DNA of 64,000 bases from Homarus americanus (GCF_018991925.1 NW_024735554.1:2111907-2175906), one strand, 5' to 3'. Counted from the stretch's first letter, positions 32,210 to 44,633 are shown. Made by a program: numbers and translations. Notes: generated by a model not told the origin, from the letters alone.

Positions 32210-32922
32210 TGGAGATGTAAACAGAAACCAGTTACCAGATGAACAACGATGCCATTGTGGAATCCGACTGCGAGAGATTTAGGAGTAATGATAAGTAGGA
32301 ATCTTAAGCCAAGTAAACAATGTTTTGCTCGTAACAAGGCTAATAAAGTACTTGGGCTCATACAAAGGAGTGTTAGTTACAAGACTAGCAGGTCATCCTA
32401 AAACTATATCTAGCGCTTGTGAGACCTCACCTGGATTACGCAGTTCAGTTCTGGTCACTTATTACAGAATGGATATAGAATCCTGGAAAATCCAGAGGAG
32501 AATGACAAGACTAATCCCGGGCATTAGGAACCTTGAGTACAGAGACAGGTTAAAGCATCTTAATTTGCACTCAATCGAGAGACGTAGATTGAGGGCGGTA
32601 TGATAGAGGTGTATAAGTAGAAGTCAGGTAAAACAAAGGTGATATAACAAAGGTACTAAAACTATCCAACCAGGAGCGAACTCGTAACAATGGTTTTAAA
32701 TTAGACAAATTTAGATTTAGGCGCGAGATAGGTAAACACTGGTTTGGAAACAAAATGATGGATGAAGTGAACAAGTTACAAATATCATCATTAACTCGAA
32801 TGCTGGATAGCTTCAAACATAGGTTGGATGCTTATATGAGCAATAGGGGTTGGGTGTAAACGGGACTGCCCAGTATGGGTCAATAGGCCCGCTGCAGTTT
32901 CCTCCATTCTTATGTTCTTAGG
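32210..32922 (+). mobile_element. 3' fragment of a non-LTR retrotransposon, relative of the 10485 family
   Basis: Aligns in order with the C-terminal region of the element at 10485. It has LRPHLDYAVQFW-like and RMTRLIPGIRNLEYRDRLKHLNLHSIERR segments, a KLDKFRFRREIG-like block, a PVWVNRPAAV-type end, and a TTCTTATGTTCTTA terminus. Reading frames are broken many times and the RT domain is missing. Confidence 0.8.
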
Positions 32923-34185
32923 TGTCCTAATTTGAAAATGATTATGGCAGGTGTCCTAATTTGAAAGCGTTAAAGTAGGTGTCGGTTATGTCCCCAAATC
33001 GGATAAATAAGACTGAGGAAGCCCTTGTGTGGCTGAAATGGTTAATACCCTCTTCCCTTTCCTCCCTACCTCATCCTTACCCACTCCCTACCTTCCCTAC
33101 CTCCTCTTCCTCACCCCTTCCCCCTCCCTCCCTCCCTAAACTCAACACAATTTTCCTTCTCCTCAGTCCGTGTTCAATCTAACAACCTGAAGTGGTGTCG
33201 GTGTCGATTAGTTGTGGTAGTAGTACTGGTGGCAACGGTAGTGATGGTAGTAATGGTTGTTATGATAGTGGTAGTAGTTGTGGTAGTGGGTGTGGTAGCG
33301 GTTGGTAGTAGTGGTGGTAGTGCTGACCTAATAATAATAATAATAAACAGAAGAAGACGAAGAATAACAACAACAAACAGAAAACAACAACAGAACCGTT
33401 AACAGAAGGACCAGTACAACGAAACTAACCGCCTTAACGGACACTTTAAATATCTCAAATATCGCTCAGGCCCAGACTGATCCTAACGGTAATGGATGAA
33501 GGAGAAGAAACACAAAACCGATAATCACAGGAGAGAGTGTGACAAGGTGAACGATGGGGGCGGAGGAGGTGTAGGGGAGGCATCAAACCGGCCGTAGGGA
33601 GAGGAAGGGGGGGCAGGGGTAGGATTAGCGTGTGATGGATTGATCCTTATATGGTCATGCCTTCGTCACCGTGACCCAGGTTTACTGAAGGTCACGGCTG
33701 GGAAGGAGTTCGTGGCTAAGGCGGTGATTAGTCTGTGCAGAGAGAGAGAGAGAGAGTCAGGTATCTATTTACAACATCTTACAATGGCCAAAGGACCCGT
33801 CCAACAAAGGGAGAGAGGGAGAGGGAGGGATGGAGGAGAGGAGAGGAGGGAAGGTAAGGGAGGGAGGGAGGGTGAGAAGAGAGAAGAAGGAAGGGAGGAG
33901 GGCTTTATCGATTACTTACGCCATTGAGGTGAAGTGAGGTAATTCTCTCTCTCTCTCTCATTTACTGATCTTCACTTGATGTTTAACTGAAGAAAAAGGC
34001 AACGAGAAAAATAGATGAACAAGAAACAGGAAAAAGACAAAATAAGAGAAAAGAAAGAAAGATGGAAATAAGAATAAGAAGAAAATTGAAGAAACCGAAG
34101 AAATAAGAAAGAAAAACTTTATGAAAAAATTAAGGAAAAGAAGAAAATGAGAAGAAGATTCGTTACCATATTTAACCTATCACAC
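32923..34185. other. mixed low-complexity sequence, no gene seen
   Basis: CCTCCCTACC-rich (33050-33140), GGTAGTGGT repeats (33195-33325), AAGAACAAC patch (33340-33395), GGGA-rich (33540-33620), GA-rich (33735-33900) and AAGAAA-rich (34000-34150). None of the open frames looks real. Confidence 0.6.
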
Positions 34186-34868
34186 ACACACAGAACATAC
34201 AGCCTTAACAACATCAACCTAGAGAAGTCGACTTGTGAAAGAGACCTAGGGTACTTATAGCCCGGACCTACGGCCCTAGAAAACAGTGCGTTAATGTTCG
34301 AAATAAGGCAAACAGAGTATTGGGTTTTATATCTAGAAGTGTAAGTAATAAGAGGTCTTATGCAACTATATCTTGCGCTAGTCAGTCGCACCTCGATTAT
34401 GCTGTTCAATTCTGGTGCCTATTATAGAATGGATATCAATTCACTAGAGTCGGTGCAGCGAAGAATGACGAAAATGATTCGGGACTTGGAAACCTTCCAT
34501 ATCAGGATAGGTTAAAAACTAAACTTGCATTCTAGAAAGACGAAGTGCGGGAGATATGATAGAAGTATTTAAGTGGGTGAAAGGAATCAATAAAGGGATA
34601 TAGATAAGTTCTTATAATATCCGAGCAGGATAGGACTCGAACAGCGGATTTAATTGGATAAGTTTAGGTTTAGGAGAGATGAGGAACTGGTTCACAAATA
34701 GGGTGGTGGACGATGGAACAAGCTTAGCAACTTTGTAGTAAGTGTTGGAACGCTGGAAAGTTTCAAAGGAGGCTAGATAGATTCATGGATGATAAGTGGT
34801 AGTAACTCTCGACAGGAGCTGCATGCACAGGCCAACCGGCCTATTGCGGACTCCTTATGTTCTTATGA
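34186..34868 (+). mobile_element. 3' fragment of the 10485-type non-LTR retrotransposon
   Basis: Near-identical to 10966-11690 but starting mid-ORF at ACATACAGCCTTAACAACAT and carrying more than a dozen one- to three-base deletions. At the site of the frameshift of the 10485 copy it keeps the extra G (AATAAGGCAAAC). Ends CCTTATGTTCTTATG. Confidence 0.9.
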
Positions 34869-35479
34869 AGAGTGAAGGCATCTACCTGACACCACCTACC
34901 ATAATAATTCCCTACTATTTTAACCCTTATATAACTAATTCTCCCCAAATTATATATCTATCACAACTATAATATAATTCCTATATATAATCCTTCAAAA
35001 TTTCAAAATCAGCTAAAAAAATATTACTAGCGGAAATAGCTATTGACTTATCACCCACAAGAGAGTCGGAAATGCGCTAGTTTGACGTTTCTTCCGCTAA
35101 ACTGGTAACACTATTATTGTGTTCCTTGGCTCTGGTAACACTGCCTCACACGTCTGAGTTCTTAGGAATCCATCAATTCGTTGATTTTTATTTTAGTGTA
35201 CTAGGTATTCTCCCCCACCCCCTCCTCCCCACCGTCCAGGATATGGGTTAGGTTAGGTTGGGATCTTTTAGTTCCCAAAAGATAAATAACTTATAATTTA
35301 TAACTGTTTATGATGACTGGTGTAGTAATAACCCAACCTAAACTAATCTAATTAAAGACCTCCAGTGCAGTGATAAAATATAACAATAATAAGTGCCAAG
35401 ACAGAGGCTATTGTGTGTGTGTGTGTGTGTTGTGTGTGTGTGTGTGTGTGTGTGTCCCAAAACATCTATCACAGGCCTG
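34869..35479. other. unique AT-rich sequence and (GT)n
   Basis: No gene seen. (GT)n at 35413-35454. Confidence 0.6.
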
Positions 35480-35665
35480 AATGACGTGGTACATGACGCG
35501 TGGATGACGTGGTACGCAGCGCATTGAAGACGTATTAATGCCATGTCAACCAGAGTCACTACTAAGTATATCAACAAGTAAGTTTCGGTGTTCATCAGTG
35601 ACGTCAAGGTCTGTGATATGACGTCACCTCTAAGACATAAAAAGTCATTCCGAGACGTCACAATA
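35480..35665. promoter_or_regulatory. cluster of TGACGT elements with a second CRE pair
   Basis: TGACGTGG (35480 and 35504), TGACGCG (35494), TGACGTCA (35599-35606 and 35619-35626) and GACGTCA (about 35655) within 180 bases. The two full palindromes are again 20 bp apart, as at 31203/31223. It is candidate regulatory DNA only. Confidence 0.4.
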
Positions 35666-35924
35666 TGATAAACAAATGAGATATGGCAACGTCGGTGAGT
35701 TAGAAGGAACAGAAAACAAATAAACTAACAAAAAACAATTACATAATATTAAAATAAGTCGACATAAACGTGGCAACATGCGCATAGAGGTTGAACAGTG
35801 GTCAGAGTGGGTGGAGCCAAAGAGACAAAGGAAAGATGGTACGGAAAAAAACCTGGCTTATTATATAGTTTTTTGAAGTCGTGACGGTGATATAAACTCA
35901 TTCCGTTTATCAATAATATAACAC
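35666..35924. other. unique spacer
   Basis: AT-rich, no repeat or gene recognised. Confidence 0.5.
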
Positions 35925-36160
35925 CGGGGATCTTATTTAACACGGGGATCTTATTTAACAGGATCTTATTTAACACCGGGGATCTTATTTAACACCGGGG
36001 ATCTTATTTAACACCGGATCTTATTTAACAGGATCTTATTTAACACCGGGATCTTATTTAACACCGGGGATCTTATTTAACACCGGGGATCTTATTTAAC
36101 ACCGGGATCTTATTTAACACCGGGGATCTTATTTAACGGGGATCTTATATAACACCGGGT
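35925..36160. repeat. 19-bp AACACCGGGGATCTTATTT minisatellite
   Basis: About 12 units, several shortened by loss of ACCGGG or CACCGG. Confidence 0.93.
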
Positions 36161-36454
36161 TAATATAAACATCTTGTTAGCTATATAAATGTTAACACTA
36201 TATAAAGAGTAATATAATTCACAGTAAGGCGTAATTATAAATGTAAACATATTATATTAATTAATTTATTTACATTTTATAAGACATATGGTCGGTAAAT
36301 AAACAAATATAATCAATGTACATCTTTTAATAAGAAAAATGAAAGCGACACTATTCCTGATGACCTGACCTATCATACACCTGACCTGACCTACCATAAC
36401 CTGACTGACCTGGCCTGACCTACCATAACCTGACCTGACCTGTCTCTATACATT
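36161..36454. other. AT-rich spacer and CCTGACCTACCATAA repeats
   Basis: AT-rich to 36350, then four CCTGACCTGACCTACCATAA-type units (36363-36440). Confidence 0.65.
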
Positions 36455-36476
36455 TATTGATTTACTTAAGCTGCGT

Positions 36477-36517
<41 letters not shown>

Positions 36518-36579
36518 CAACTCTGAACCGCTAAACTTAAAACACACACAACACACGACGCAGCTTAAGTAAATCAATA
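36455..36579. repeat. perfect 23-bp inverted repeat around (TG)n/(CA)n
   Basis: The left arm 36455-36477 (TATTGATTTACTTAAGCTGC plus GTC) is the exact reverse complement of 36557-36579. Inside, (TG)n at 36480-36516 faces (CA)n at 36541-36556. It could be a small fold-back element. Confidence 0.85.
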
Positions 36580-37066
36580 TAGGTAAAATCAAGTTAGGTT
36601 AGTTTAAGATAGGTTTGATTAGATTAGCGTAAAGTAAGCTAGGGTGTGTAATCTTCAGGTGGGTGAGGGTGCCGTGCCGTGGGCCCTGAGGGTAAAGATC
36701 ACTCATAAAAGGTTTGGCACCGAGACAGACACCCGCTTGGCACCCTCAACCTCACCCTGCCACGCACCACATGCCAGTGCCAACCCCAGAACTATCTAGA
36801 GCCTCCTGGGCATTATATCTCTCCTACCCCACCCCTTACCTTTAACAATGGGCAGGAAGATGGGATACCCCTTTAATGTGGGTAAGGCGTGAGTGGGCTA
36901 CCCTTTAATGTTGGGTGAGCAGGAGTGGGCTGAGTGGGCTACCCTTTAATGGTGGCCAAGGCGTGAGTGGGCTGAGTGGGCTACCCTTTAATGGTGACCA
37001 AGGCGTGAGTGGGCTGAGTGGGACTTTATAATCTGTCAGTTTCAGATATTGATTACGATAAGGGCT

Positions 37067-37138
<72 letters not shown>

Positions 37139-37195
37139 TAGAAACAGACAGATATAATCCTGTACACAGTCAACAAGATATCGGGGCCCTCACGT

Positions 37196-37226
<31 letters not shown>

Positions 37227-37285
37227 TGTGTACGTTTTCTATAAATCATCGATACAAACACACACACACTATAAAAGAAATAGAC
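36580..37285. repeat. unique block, GTGGGCTACCCTTTAATG minisatellite, (CA)n and (GT)n
   Basis: One dispersed GGTGTGTAATCTTCAGGTG motif at 36645. GGCGTGAGTGGGCTGAGTGGGCTACCC-type units, four copies, at 36880-37020. (CA)n at 37071-37135 and (GT)n at 37195-37231. The duplicated segment starts at 37286. Confidence 0.75.
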
Positions 37286-37652
37286 ATAAATGAATAGATA
37301 GATAAAGATTGATACATACATACATACAGACATACATATTTGTGATAGATGAATAGACAGACAGACAGACAGACAGATAGATAGATAAATAAATAGATGA
37401 AAAAAATAGACATATAGTAATAATAGATAGATAGAATCCTCAAAGTATATTAAATAGGCCTACTGTAAGCCTATGACGTAATGGCGGCGAAATTACACCA
37501 TGACTTCAGCTTAAGCACCACCCAGGGTGATAATATACTATATATCTTATATATACTTAAAAAACTTGTAATATCCGTAAGTATACTTATTAAATTAGAT
37601 GTATATACCTGTAGCGTAGGTGACTTATGGGTCGTAAATTGACAATTAGTGA

Positions 37653-37712
<60 letters not shown>

Positions 37713-38104
37713 GATACTGAACTGTGACGATATATATGTGACTTCTCAATATGTGCATATATCTGACTGTCTGTCTGTCTTCTGTATTATCTATCTATCA
37801 ACGACTATTTAAACACCCATATATTTATTCACCTACAAATCTATCCATCTATCATCCACTTTCCACAACCATCAACTCAACCTCACCTTAACTAAAGATC
37901 AAAGCACTTCAACACTACACACACACACACAACACTACACCACACCACACTACACTACACTACATACACCACACTACACACTACACAACACCACTACACT
38001 ACACTACCTACAACCATTATAACAGAAGTAAAATATGTACTAGTTGTATTTTTGTAAACACATTGACTCATTTAACAGCACACGATAAACCTTGACACTA
38101 CAGA

Positions 38105-38182
38105 ATGAGATGTTGTTTACGATCGGTTATATTCCTGTGTTTGATGTGGGACGGAGAGGGACAGTTGTATGGCGTCAGTCAG
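38105..38182 (+). CDS. copy 2 of the signal-peptide-like exon
   Basis: Same start, hydrophobic core and GTAGGT donor as 864-944, one codon shorter (one GGG/GGA codon lost in the DGGEG part). See that entry. Confidence 0.3.
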
Positions 38183-38329
38183 GTAGGTCAACAGGTAGAT
38201 TCACAGAAAAGACAGTCACACACATACACAGACATTCACACACACACAAGAGAAGTCATAAACACACACACACACACACACACACATACTTCAAAGCGAC
38301 TAACCTAACCTAACCATTTTACAATACAA

Positions 38330-38466
38330 ATCGATTAACATCAGGTCCCCAATTACTGCTGGATAGACAGAGGCAAATGGCGTAAAGAAACTTGCCCACA
38401 GTTTCACCCTGCCTGGGATCGAACAGGGTTTCGCTAGCTTGCCAGGCGAGTATGCTGACCATAGGT
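38330..38466 (-). mobile_element. copy 2 of tRNA-derived SINE
   Basis: Keeps the B-box GTTCGATCC and anticodon-arm part, but the 5' head (A-box side) is shortened relative to 1093-1256. Confidence 0.55.
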
Positions 38467-38519
38467 CCTAGGTATGTAAGTATGTGTCGAGGTCATGTAT
38501 TACATGTCCCCAGCCAGCC

Positions 38520-39080
38520 CAGGGAACTAACTTATTGCCCCCCCCTCCTCCTCCATCCCTCACCCCTTATCCCCCCACCTCCTCCACCTCAGGCATCTTT
38601 CTATCCTCTATCCACTCCACTACAAGGATATTCATCTTTCATCCGCCACTACCGGTCTATCCGAAGCTTCAGGGGAGGCTGGAGGTGAGGTGTGGGTAAG
38701 GGAGGTTGTAGGTGAGGGAGGTGTGTGGGGGAGGTGTGAGTGAGGAGGGTGTGGGTGAGGAGGGTTGAGGTGAGGAGAGGTGGGTGAGGGGGTGGGTGGG
38801 GAGATGAAGGTGGGGGGTGTGGTGAGGATGTGGGGGGGGGTGGGGGGGGTGAGGGTGTGGGCAGGAGGTTGAAGGTGAGGGAGAGGTGTGGGTGAGGGAT
38901 GTGGGTGAGGGAGGGGTGTGGGTGGGGAGGGTGTGGGTGAGGGAGAGTTGAAGATGAGGGAGGGTGTGGGTGAGGGAGGTGTGGGTGAGGGTGGGGAGGG
39001 GTGGGGGGGGGTGTGGGTGAGGGGTTGAGGAGGAGGTGGGTGAGGAGAGTCAGAGGTGAGGGAGGGTGTGGGTGGGGAGA
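38520..39080. repeat. copy 2 of the G-rich GGTGAGGGAGG minisatellite
   Basis: About 390 bases of array against about 185 in copy 1, with irregular units. Confidence 0.85.
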
Positions 39081-39099
39081 TGAGTACTCGGCGCCACTA

Positions 39100-39290
39100 A
39101 CTGTAGAGGAAGCTACTGACGACACAGGATGTCTTCAACACGGTCGACTCCTTCAGGTATAAGTGTCTGAGAGTACAGCGTGTTAGTAACATCAAGTACC
39201 AGAGCATGCCAGAAGGTAGGAACAACGTGACGGATGAGGACTGAGGAACCTGAGGAGTAGTACGAGTAGGAGGTGAACAACAGGACACAC
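39100..39290 (+). other. copy 2 of the exon-like block
   Basis: Reads DVFNTVDSFRYKCLRVQRVS then NIKYQSMPEGRNNVTDED and a stop. It has about 28 bases (AGCATGCCAGAAGGTAGGAA and following) that are absent from copy 1. This is a real sequence difference, not a homopolymer error. Confidence 0.25.
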
Positions 39291-39351
39291 CAGGTTAGGT
39301 TAGGTTAGGTTTTAATGGTCTAGTGTCCAACGAAGATCTCTCCTTATAACT

Positions 39352-39414
<63 letters not shown>

Positions 39415-39754
39415 CCAGGAGAACTATTCTGGTTGACGGCGGGACAGCCAAGGTAAGTAAGACCCATCACCCTCTGCTTGGTCACTGTCAAGACCTCCTG
39501 AAGGTGCAGGAGGACATAGTTCTTATCTATCTATCCATCTCAGTCTATCTATCTATCTATCAATCAATAGATCTATCTACCCAAACTATCCATCTATCTA
39601 CCCACAGTCTATCTATCTATCCATCTCAGTCTATCCATTGATCTATCTATCCACCCAGGTCTATCTATCTATCCATCTACCCACAAGTCTGCCTCACACT
39701 CCTCACCATAACAAATAACAAGGATATAATATATAAAAATGGGTTTATGTACTA
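39291..39754. repeat. copy 2 TTAGG, (GT)n and TCTA repeats
   Basis: Same series as 1861-2340, with the donor-like AAGGTAAGTAAG at about 39451. Confidence 0.8.
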
Positions 39755-40048
39755 TCCAGGTACAATTTATAGACCAGTTATCCAGAGTACAATTTATGAA
39801 CCCAGGTACAATTTATGTATCAAGTACAATTTATGTATACAGAGTACAATTTATGGACCCAGAGTACAATTTATACCAAATTACAATTTATGTATCAGAG
39901 TACAATTTGCATCCAGAGTACAGTTTATGTATCAGGTAGATCATAAACACATTACTTTCTATGTCTGATGATTTGTTATGGGTCTCTGTAGTCGAAGCCA
40001 ATGTGAATACTTATGTCTCTCACTTAATATGCAAGGTGAGGATAGGAA

Positions 40049-40131
<83 letters not shown>

Positions 40132-41425
40132 CACTGTTTCAACTATTTCTGTCTCTCACCTTTCGTCTCACCTGACTCTTTTCTCTCGCCTATCTCTCTG
40201 TCTCACCTGTCTCTCATTTACCTTTTATTATTGGGGTTTTATGGTTCACCTTAATTGTATCTCATTAATGAAGATGACAGGTGAAAAGATTACGTTATTG
40301 GGATCACTGAATATGATTAAGAGATGCCAGTTTATATCGAGATCAGTTTATATAGAGATGCCAGTTTATATAGAGATGTCAGTTTATAAGAGATGCCAGT
40401 TTATATAGGATGCCAGTTTATATAGAGATGCCAGTTTATATAGAGATGCCAGTTTATATAGAGATGCCAGTTTATATGAGATGGGTTTATATAGAGATGG
40501 CAGTTTATATAGAGATGCTAGTTATAGAGATGCCAGTTTATATAGAGATGCCAGTTTATATAGAGATGCCAGTTTATATAGAGATGCAGTTTATATAGAG
40601 ATGCCAGTTTATATAGAGATGCCAGTTTATATAGAGATGCGGTTTATATAAAGATGCTAGTTTATATAGAGATGCCAGTTTATATAAAGATGCCAGTTTA
40701 TATAGAGATGCCAGTTTATATAGAGACAGTTTATATAAAGATGCAGTTTATATAAGTGCAGTTTATATAAAGATGCCGTTTATATAGGATGCCAGTTTAT
40801 AGAGATGCCAGTTTATATAGAGATGCCAGTTTATATAGAGATGCCAGTTTATATAGAATGGTTTAGAGATGCCAGTTTATATAGAATATGTTTATATAGA
40901 GATGCCGTTTATATAAAGATGCCAGTTTATATAGAGATGCCAGTTTATATAAAGATGCCAGTTTATATAGAGATGCCAGTTTATATAGAGATGCCAGTTT
41001 ATAGGATGCCAGTTTAAATAGAGATGTAGTTTATATAAAGATGCCAGTTTATATAGAGATGCCAGTTTATATAGATTATAGATGCTAGTTTATATAGAGA
41101 GGTTTATATAGAGATGCCAGTTTATATAGAGATGCAGTTTATATAGAGATGCCAGTTTATATAGGATGCCAGTTTATATAGAGATGCCAGTTTATATAGA
41201 GATTGGTTATAAAGATGCCAGTTTATATAGAGATGCCAGTTTATATAAAGATGCCAGTTTATATAGAGATGCAGTTTATATAAAGATGCCGTTTATATAG
41301 AGATGCCAGTTTATATAGAGATGCCAGTTTATATAGAGATGCCAGTTTATATAGAGATGCAGTTTATATAGAGATGCCAGTTTATATGAGATGCCAGTTT
41401 ATAGGATGTCAGTTTATATAGAGAT
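39755..41425. repeat. copy 2 of 20-bp and 18-bp minisatellites
   Basis: 20-bp array to 39935, spacer with (GT)n at 40050-40127, then the CCAGTTTATATAGAGATG array (40325-41425). Many units have lost one or more bases, unlike copy 1. Confidence 0.93.
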
Positions 41426-41494
41426 GCTTCTCTACTTCTACCACAATGACAACTTGGTGAAGATGTTTATTGATACGGACATGAGAGGTACTGG

Positions 41495-42310
41495 TATATG
41501 AGGGGTGTTGGAGGGAGGGTGTTGGAGGAGGGTGTTGGAGGAGGGGGTGTTGGAGGTAGGGTGTTGGAGTGTTGGAGGGGGTGTTGGAGGAGGTGTTGGA
41601 GGGAGGGTGTTAGAGGGAGGGGTTGGAGGAGGGTGTTGGAGGGGGTGTTGGAGGTGTTGGAGGTGTTGGAGGAGGGTGTTGGAGGAGAGGTGTTGGAGGA
41701 GGGTGTTGGAGGTGTTGGAGGAGGTGTTGGAGGTGTTGGAGGGAGGGTGTGGGGAGGTGTTGGAGAGAGGGTGTTGGAGGGAGGGTGTTGGAGGGAGGGG
41801 TGTTGGAGGGAGGGTGTTGGAGGTAGGGGTGATGGAGGGAGGGTGTTGGAGGAGGGGTGTTGGAGGAGGGTGTTGGAGGAGGGTGTTGGAGGTGTTGGAG
41901 GTGTTAGAGGTGTTGGAGGGTATTGGAGGAGGGGTGTTGGAGGGAGGGTGTTGGAGGAGGGTGTTGGAGGTAGGGTGTTGGAGGGTGTTGGAGGAGAATG
42001 TTGGAGGAGGTGTTGGAGGAGGGTGTTGGAGGGGTGTTAGAGGAGTGAGAAGTGTTAGAGGAGGAGGTGTTGGAGGAGGTGTTGGAGGGAGGGTGTTGGA
42101 GGGAGGGGTGTTGGAGGGAGGGGTGTTGGGGGAGGGGTGTTGGAGGTAGGGGTGTTGGAGGTAGGGGTGTTGGAGGGGTGTTGGAGGGAGGGTGTTGGAG
42201 GGTGTTAGAGGAGGTGTTGGGAGGTGTTGGAGGTGTTGGAGGTAGGGGGTGATGGAGGGTGATGGGAGGAGGGTGTTGGAGGGAGGGGGTGGAGGATGTT
42301 AGAGGGAGGA
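41495..42310. repeat. copy 2 of the G-rich minisatellite next to exon 2
   Basis: GGAGGGAGGGTGTT units. G-runs are generally shorter than in copy 1 (GGGTG for GGGGTG), as expected of homopolymer undercalling. Confidence 0.93.
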
Positions 42311-42320
42311 TGATACACTC

Positions 42321-42523
42321 CTGTAACACCTGGGAGGCACGTCGGAGGCACTGAGGCTGGGATAGCGATGCCTCCTGAGGTCTGTGATGTGTTGTTGTTG
42401 TTGTTGTTGTTGTTTGTTGCTGCTGCTGCTGCTTTTGTTGTTGTTGTTGTTGTTGCGATAAATCAGCTGTTGTTGTTGCTGATGCTGGAGATTATGCTGT
42501 TGTTGTTGTTGCTGTTGTTGTAT

Positions 42524-42556
<33 letters not shown>

Positions 42557-42700
42557 TGTTGCAGTTGGTGATGGTGGTGTAGTCGAGATGCAGCAACGTC
42601 CCTGTCTCTGGCCTCCTGTTGCTGCTGCTGTTGGCGCATCAGCTGTTGTTTGAGCTGTGTCCGGGAGGTGGTAGGCAGCACCTTCACGTTCGATGGAGGA
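42321..42700 (-). pseudogene. Mitf: copy 2 of Mitf exon 2, damaged
   Basis: Matches 5039-5420. The start (PPSNVKVLPTTSRTQLKQQLMRQ) is intact, but small deletions before and within the glutamine runs shift the frame. The donor GTGAGTG is lost by a two-base deletion (CAGGAGTG). If the deletions are sequencing errors this is simply the second assembled version of the same exon, in the natural order upstream of exon 3. Confidence 0.8.
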
Positions 42701-42711
42701 CTGTTGGACAA

Positions 42712-43405
42712 AAGAGACACCTGTTAGACCTCTGTTACACCTGTTGCACTCTGTTACACCTGTTAGCCCTCTGTTACACCTGTTAGACATTTGTACACCT
42801 GTTGGACCTCTGTTACACCTAGTTGACCTCTGTTACACCTGTTAGACCGCTGTTACACCTGTTAGATCTCTTGTTACACCTGATAGACATTTGTTACACC
42901 TGTTACACCTGTCCTATTACTGTACCTTATCAACATATCATCACTAATTAGGTAACTAACTAGTATGCATGTCCTAATACACTGCTGGGACAGTGTTATA
43001 CATGTCCCAAAAACAGTAAAGACACATTGTCAGCGTGTCGCTGAGTCGAGTCGGGGCGTGGTCGGGTCGTGGTCGGGTCGTGGTCGGGCCGGGTCGTGTG
43101 GTCAGGTCGGTCGTGGTCGTGTCGTGGTCAGGTCGTGGTCAGGTCGTGGTCAGGTCGTGTGGTCGGTCATGGCGGTCGGGTCGTGGTCAGGTCGTGTGGT
43201 CGAGGTCGTGTGGTCGGCCGTGGTCGGACGTGTGGTCGTGTCGATGGTCAGGTCGTGGTCGGGCCGTGGTCGGGTCGGTCAGGTCGTGGTCAGGTCGTGT
43301 GGTCAGGTCGTGGTCGGGTCGTGGTGCGTGGTCGTGTCGTGGTCGGGCCGTGGTCGGGTCGTGGTCGGGTCGTGGTCGGGTCGTTGTGGTCGGGTCGTGT
43401 CCATC
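42712..43405. repeat. copy 2 of acceptor-side minisatellite, then GTCGTGGTCGG array
   Basis: CTGTTACACCTGTTAGACCT units to 42912, unique spacer, then about 370 bases of GGTCGTGGTCGGGTCGTG units. Here the array is complete, whereas copy 1 breaks inside it. Confidence 0.9.
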
Positions 43406-43454
43406 ATAACATTATTGCTGGATGGCGTGGTAACACAGCCATCACCGACCTACA

Positions 43455-43910
43455 TACAGCAGAACCCAAAACATGCCCAGCAGACCTAACATGCCCAGCA
43501 GATCAACTTTCCCAGCAGACCCAAAACATGCCCAGCAGACCTAACATGCCCAGCAGATCCAACTTTCCCAGCAGACCCAAAACATGCCCAGCAGACCTAA
43601 CATGCCCAGCAGATCCAACTTTCCCAGCAGACCCAAAACATGCCCAGCAGACCTAACATGCGCAGATCCACTAGCAGACAAAACACGAGAAGACCAAACA
43701 TGCCAGCAGACCTAACATGCCCAGCAGATCCAACTTTCCCAGCAGACCCAAAACATGCCCAGCAGACCCAACATGCCCAGCAGATCCAACTTTCCCAGCA
43801 GACCCAAACATGCCCAACTGACCCAAAACATGCCCAGCAGGACCTAACATGCTCAGCAGATCCAAACATGCCCAGGAGACTCAACCCAGCGTGCCCAGCA
43901 GACACTCCAT
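43455..43910. repeat. CCCAGCAGACC minisatellite (inside the copy 1 gap)
   Basis: Higher-order unit of about 57 bases made of AAAACATGCCCAGCAGACCT, AACATGCCCAGCAGATCCAA and CTTTCCCAGCAGACCC, about seven copies. Not represented in copy 1. Confidence 0.92.
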
Positions 43911-43927
43911 CAGGCAAGACACAAAGA

Positions 43928-43930
43928 CAA

Positions 43931-43975
<45 letters not shown>

Positions 43976-43976
43976 C

Positions 43977-44029
<53 letters not shown>

Positions 44030-44051
44030 CAATAATAATAATAATAATACC

Positions 44052-44107
<56 letters not shown>

Positions 44108-44126
44108 TAATAATAATAATAATACC

Positions 44127-44170
<44 letters not shown>

Positions 44171-44171
44171 C

Positions 44172-44243
<72 letters not shown>

Positions 44244-44265
44244 TAATAATAATAATAATAATATT
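43928..44265. repeat. long AAT repeat with ACC punctuation (inside the copy 1 gap)
   Basis: About 335 bases of AAT with occasional AATACCAAT steps. Confidence 0.97.
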
Positions 44266-44595
44266 TATACAATGTAGAAGAAATACTTAAATGACCCACT
44301 AATTAATGACCGTGTACTTGTAGGTACCTGTACTTGTTATACCTGTACCTTCACCTGTACCTGCGACTGTATATACGTATCCTTGTTCCTGTATGTTCTT
44401 ACCAAGTAGATATACCTGTACCCTTAGCTGTACTTGTACCTGTATATGTATCCGTACCTATACCCTTACTGTACTAACATCTGTACCGTGTTTGTACTTG
44501 TAATTTTACCTGTACTGCTGATTCTAAATTACTACAGTATATTGAAACCATAAACGCAATGTTTATATCTGACCACAACCCAAAGCTTACTCAGC

Positions 44596-44626
<31 letters not shown>

Positions 44627-44633
44627 ACACGTA
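44266..44633. other. ACCTGTACTTGT repeats and unique spacer
   Basis: Loose ACCTGTACCTGTA-type repeats at 44320-44515, then unique sequence and a CA run (44596-44630). Confidence 0.7.
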
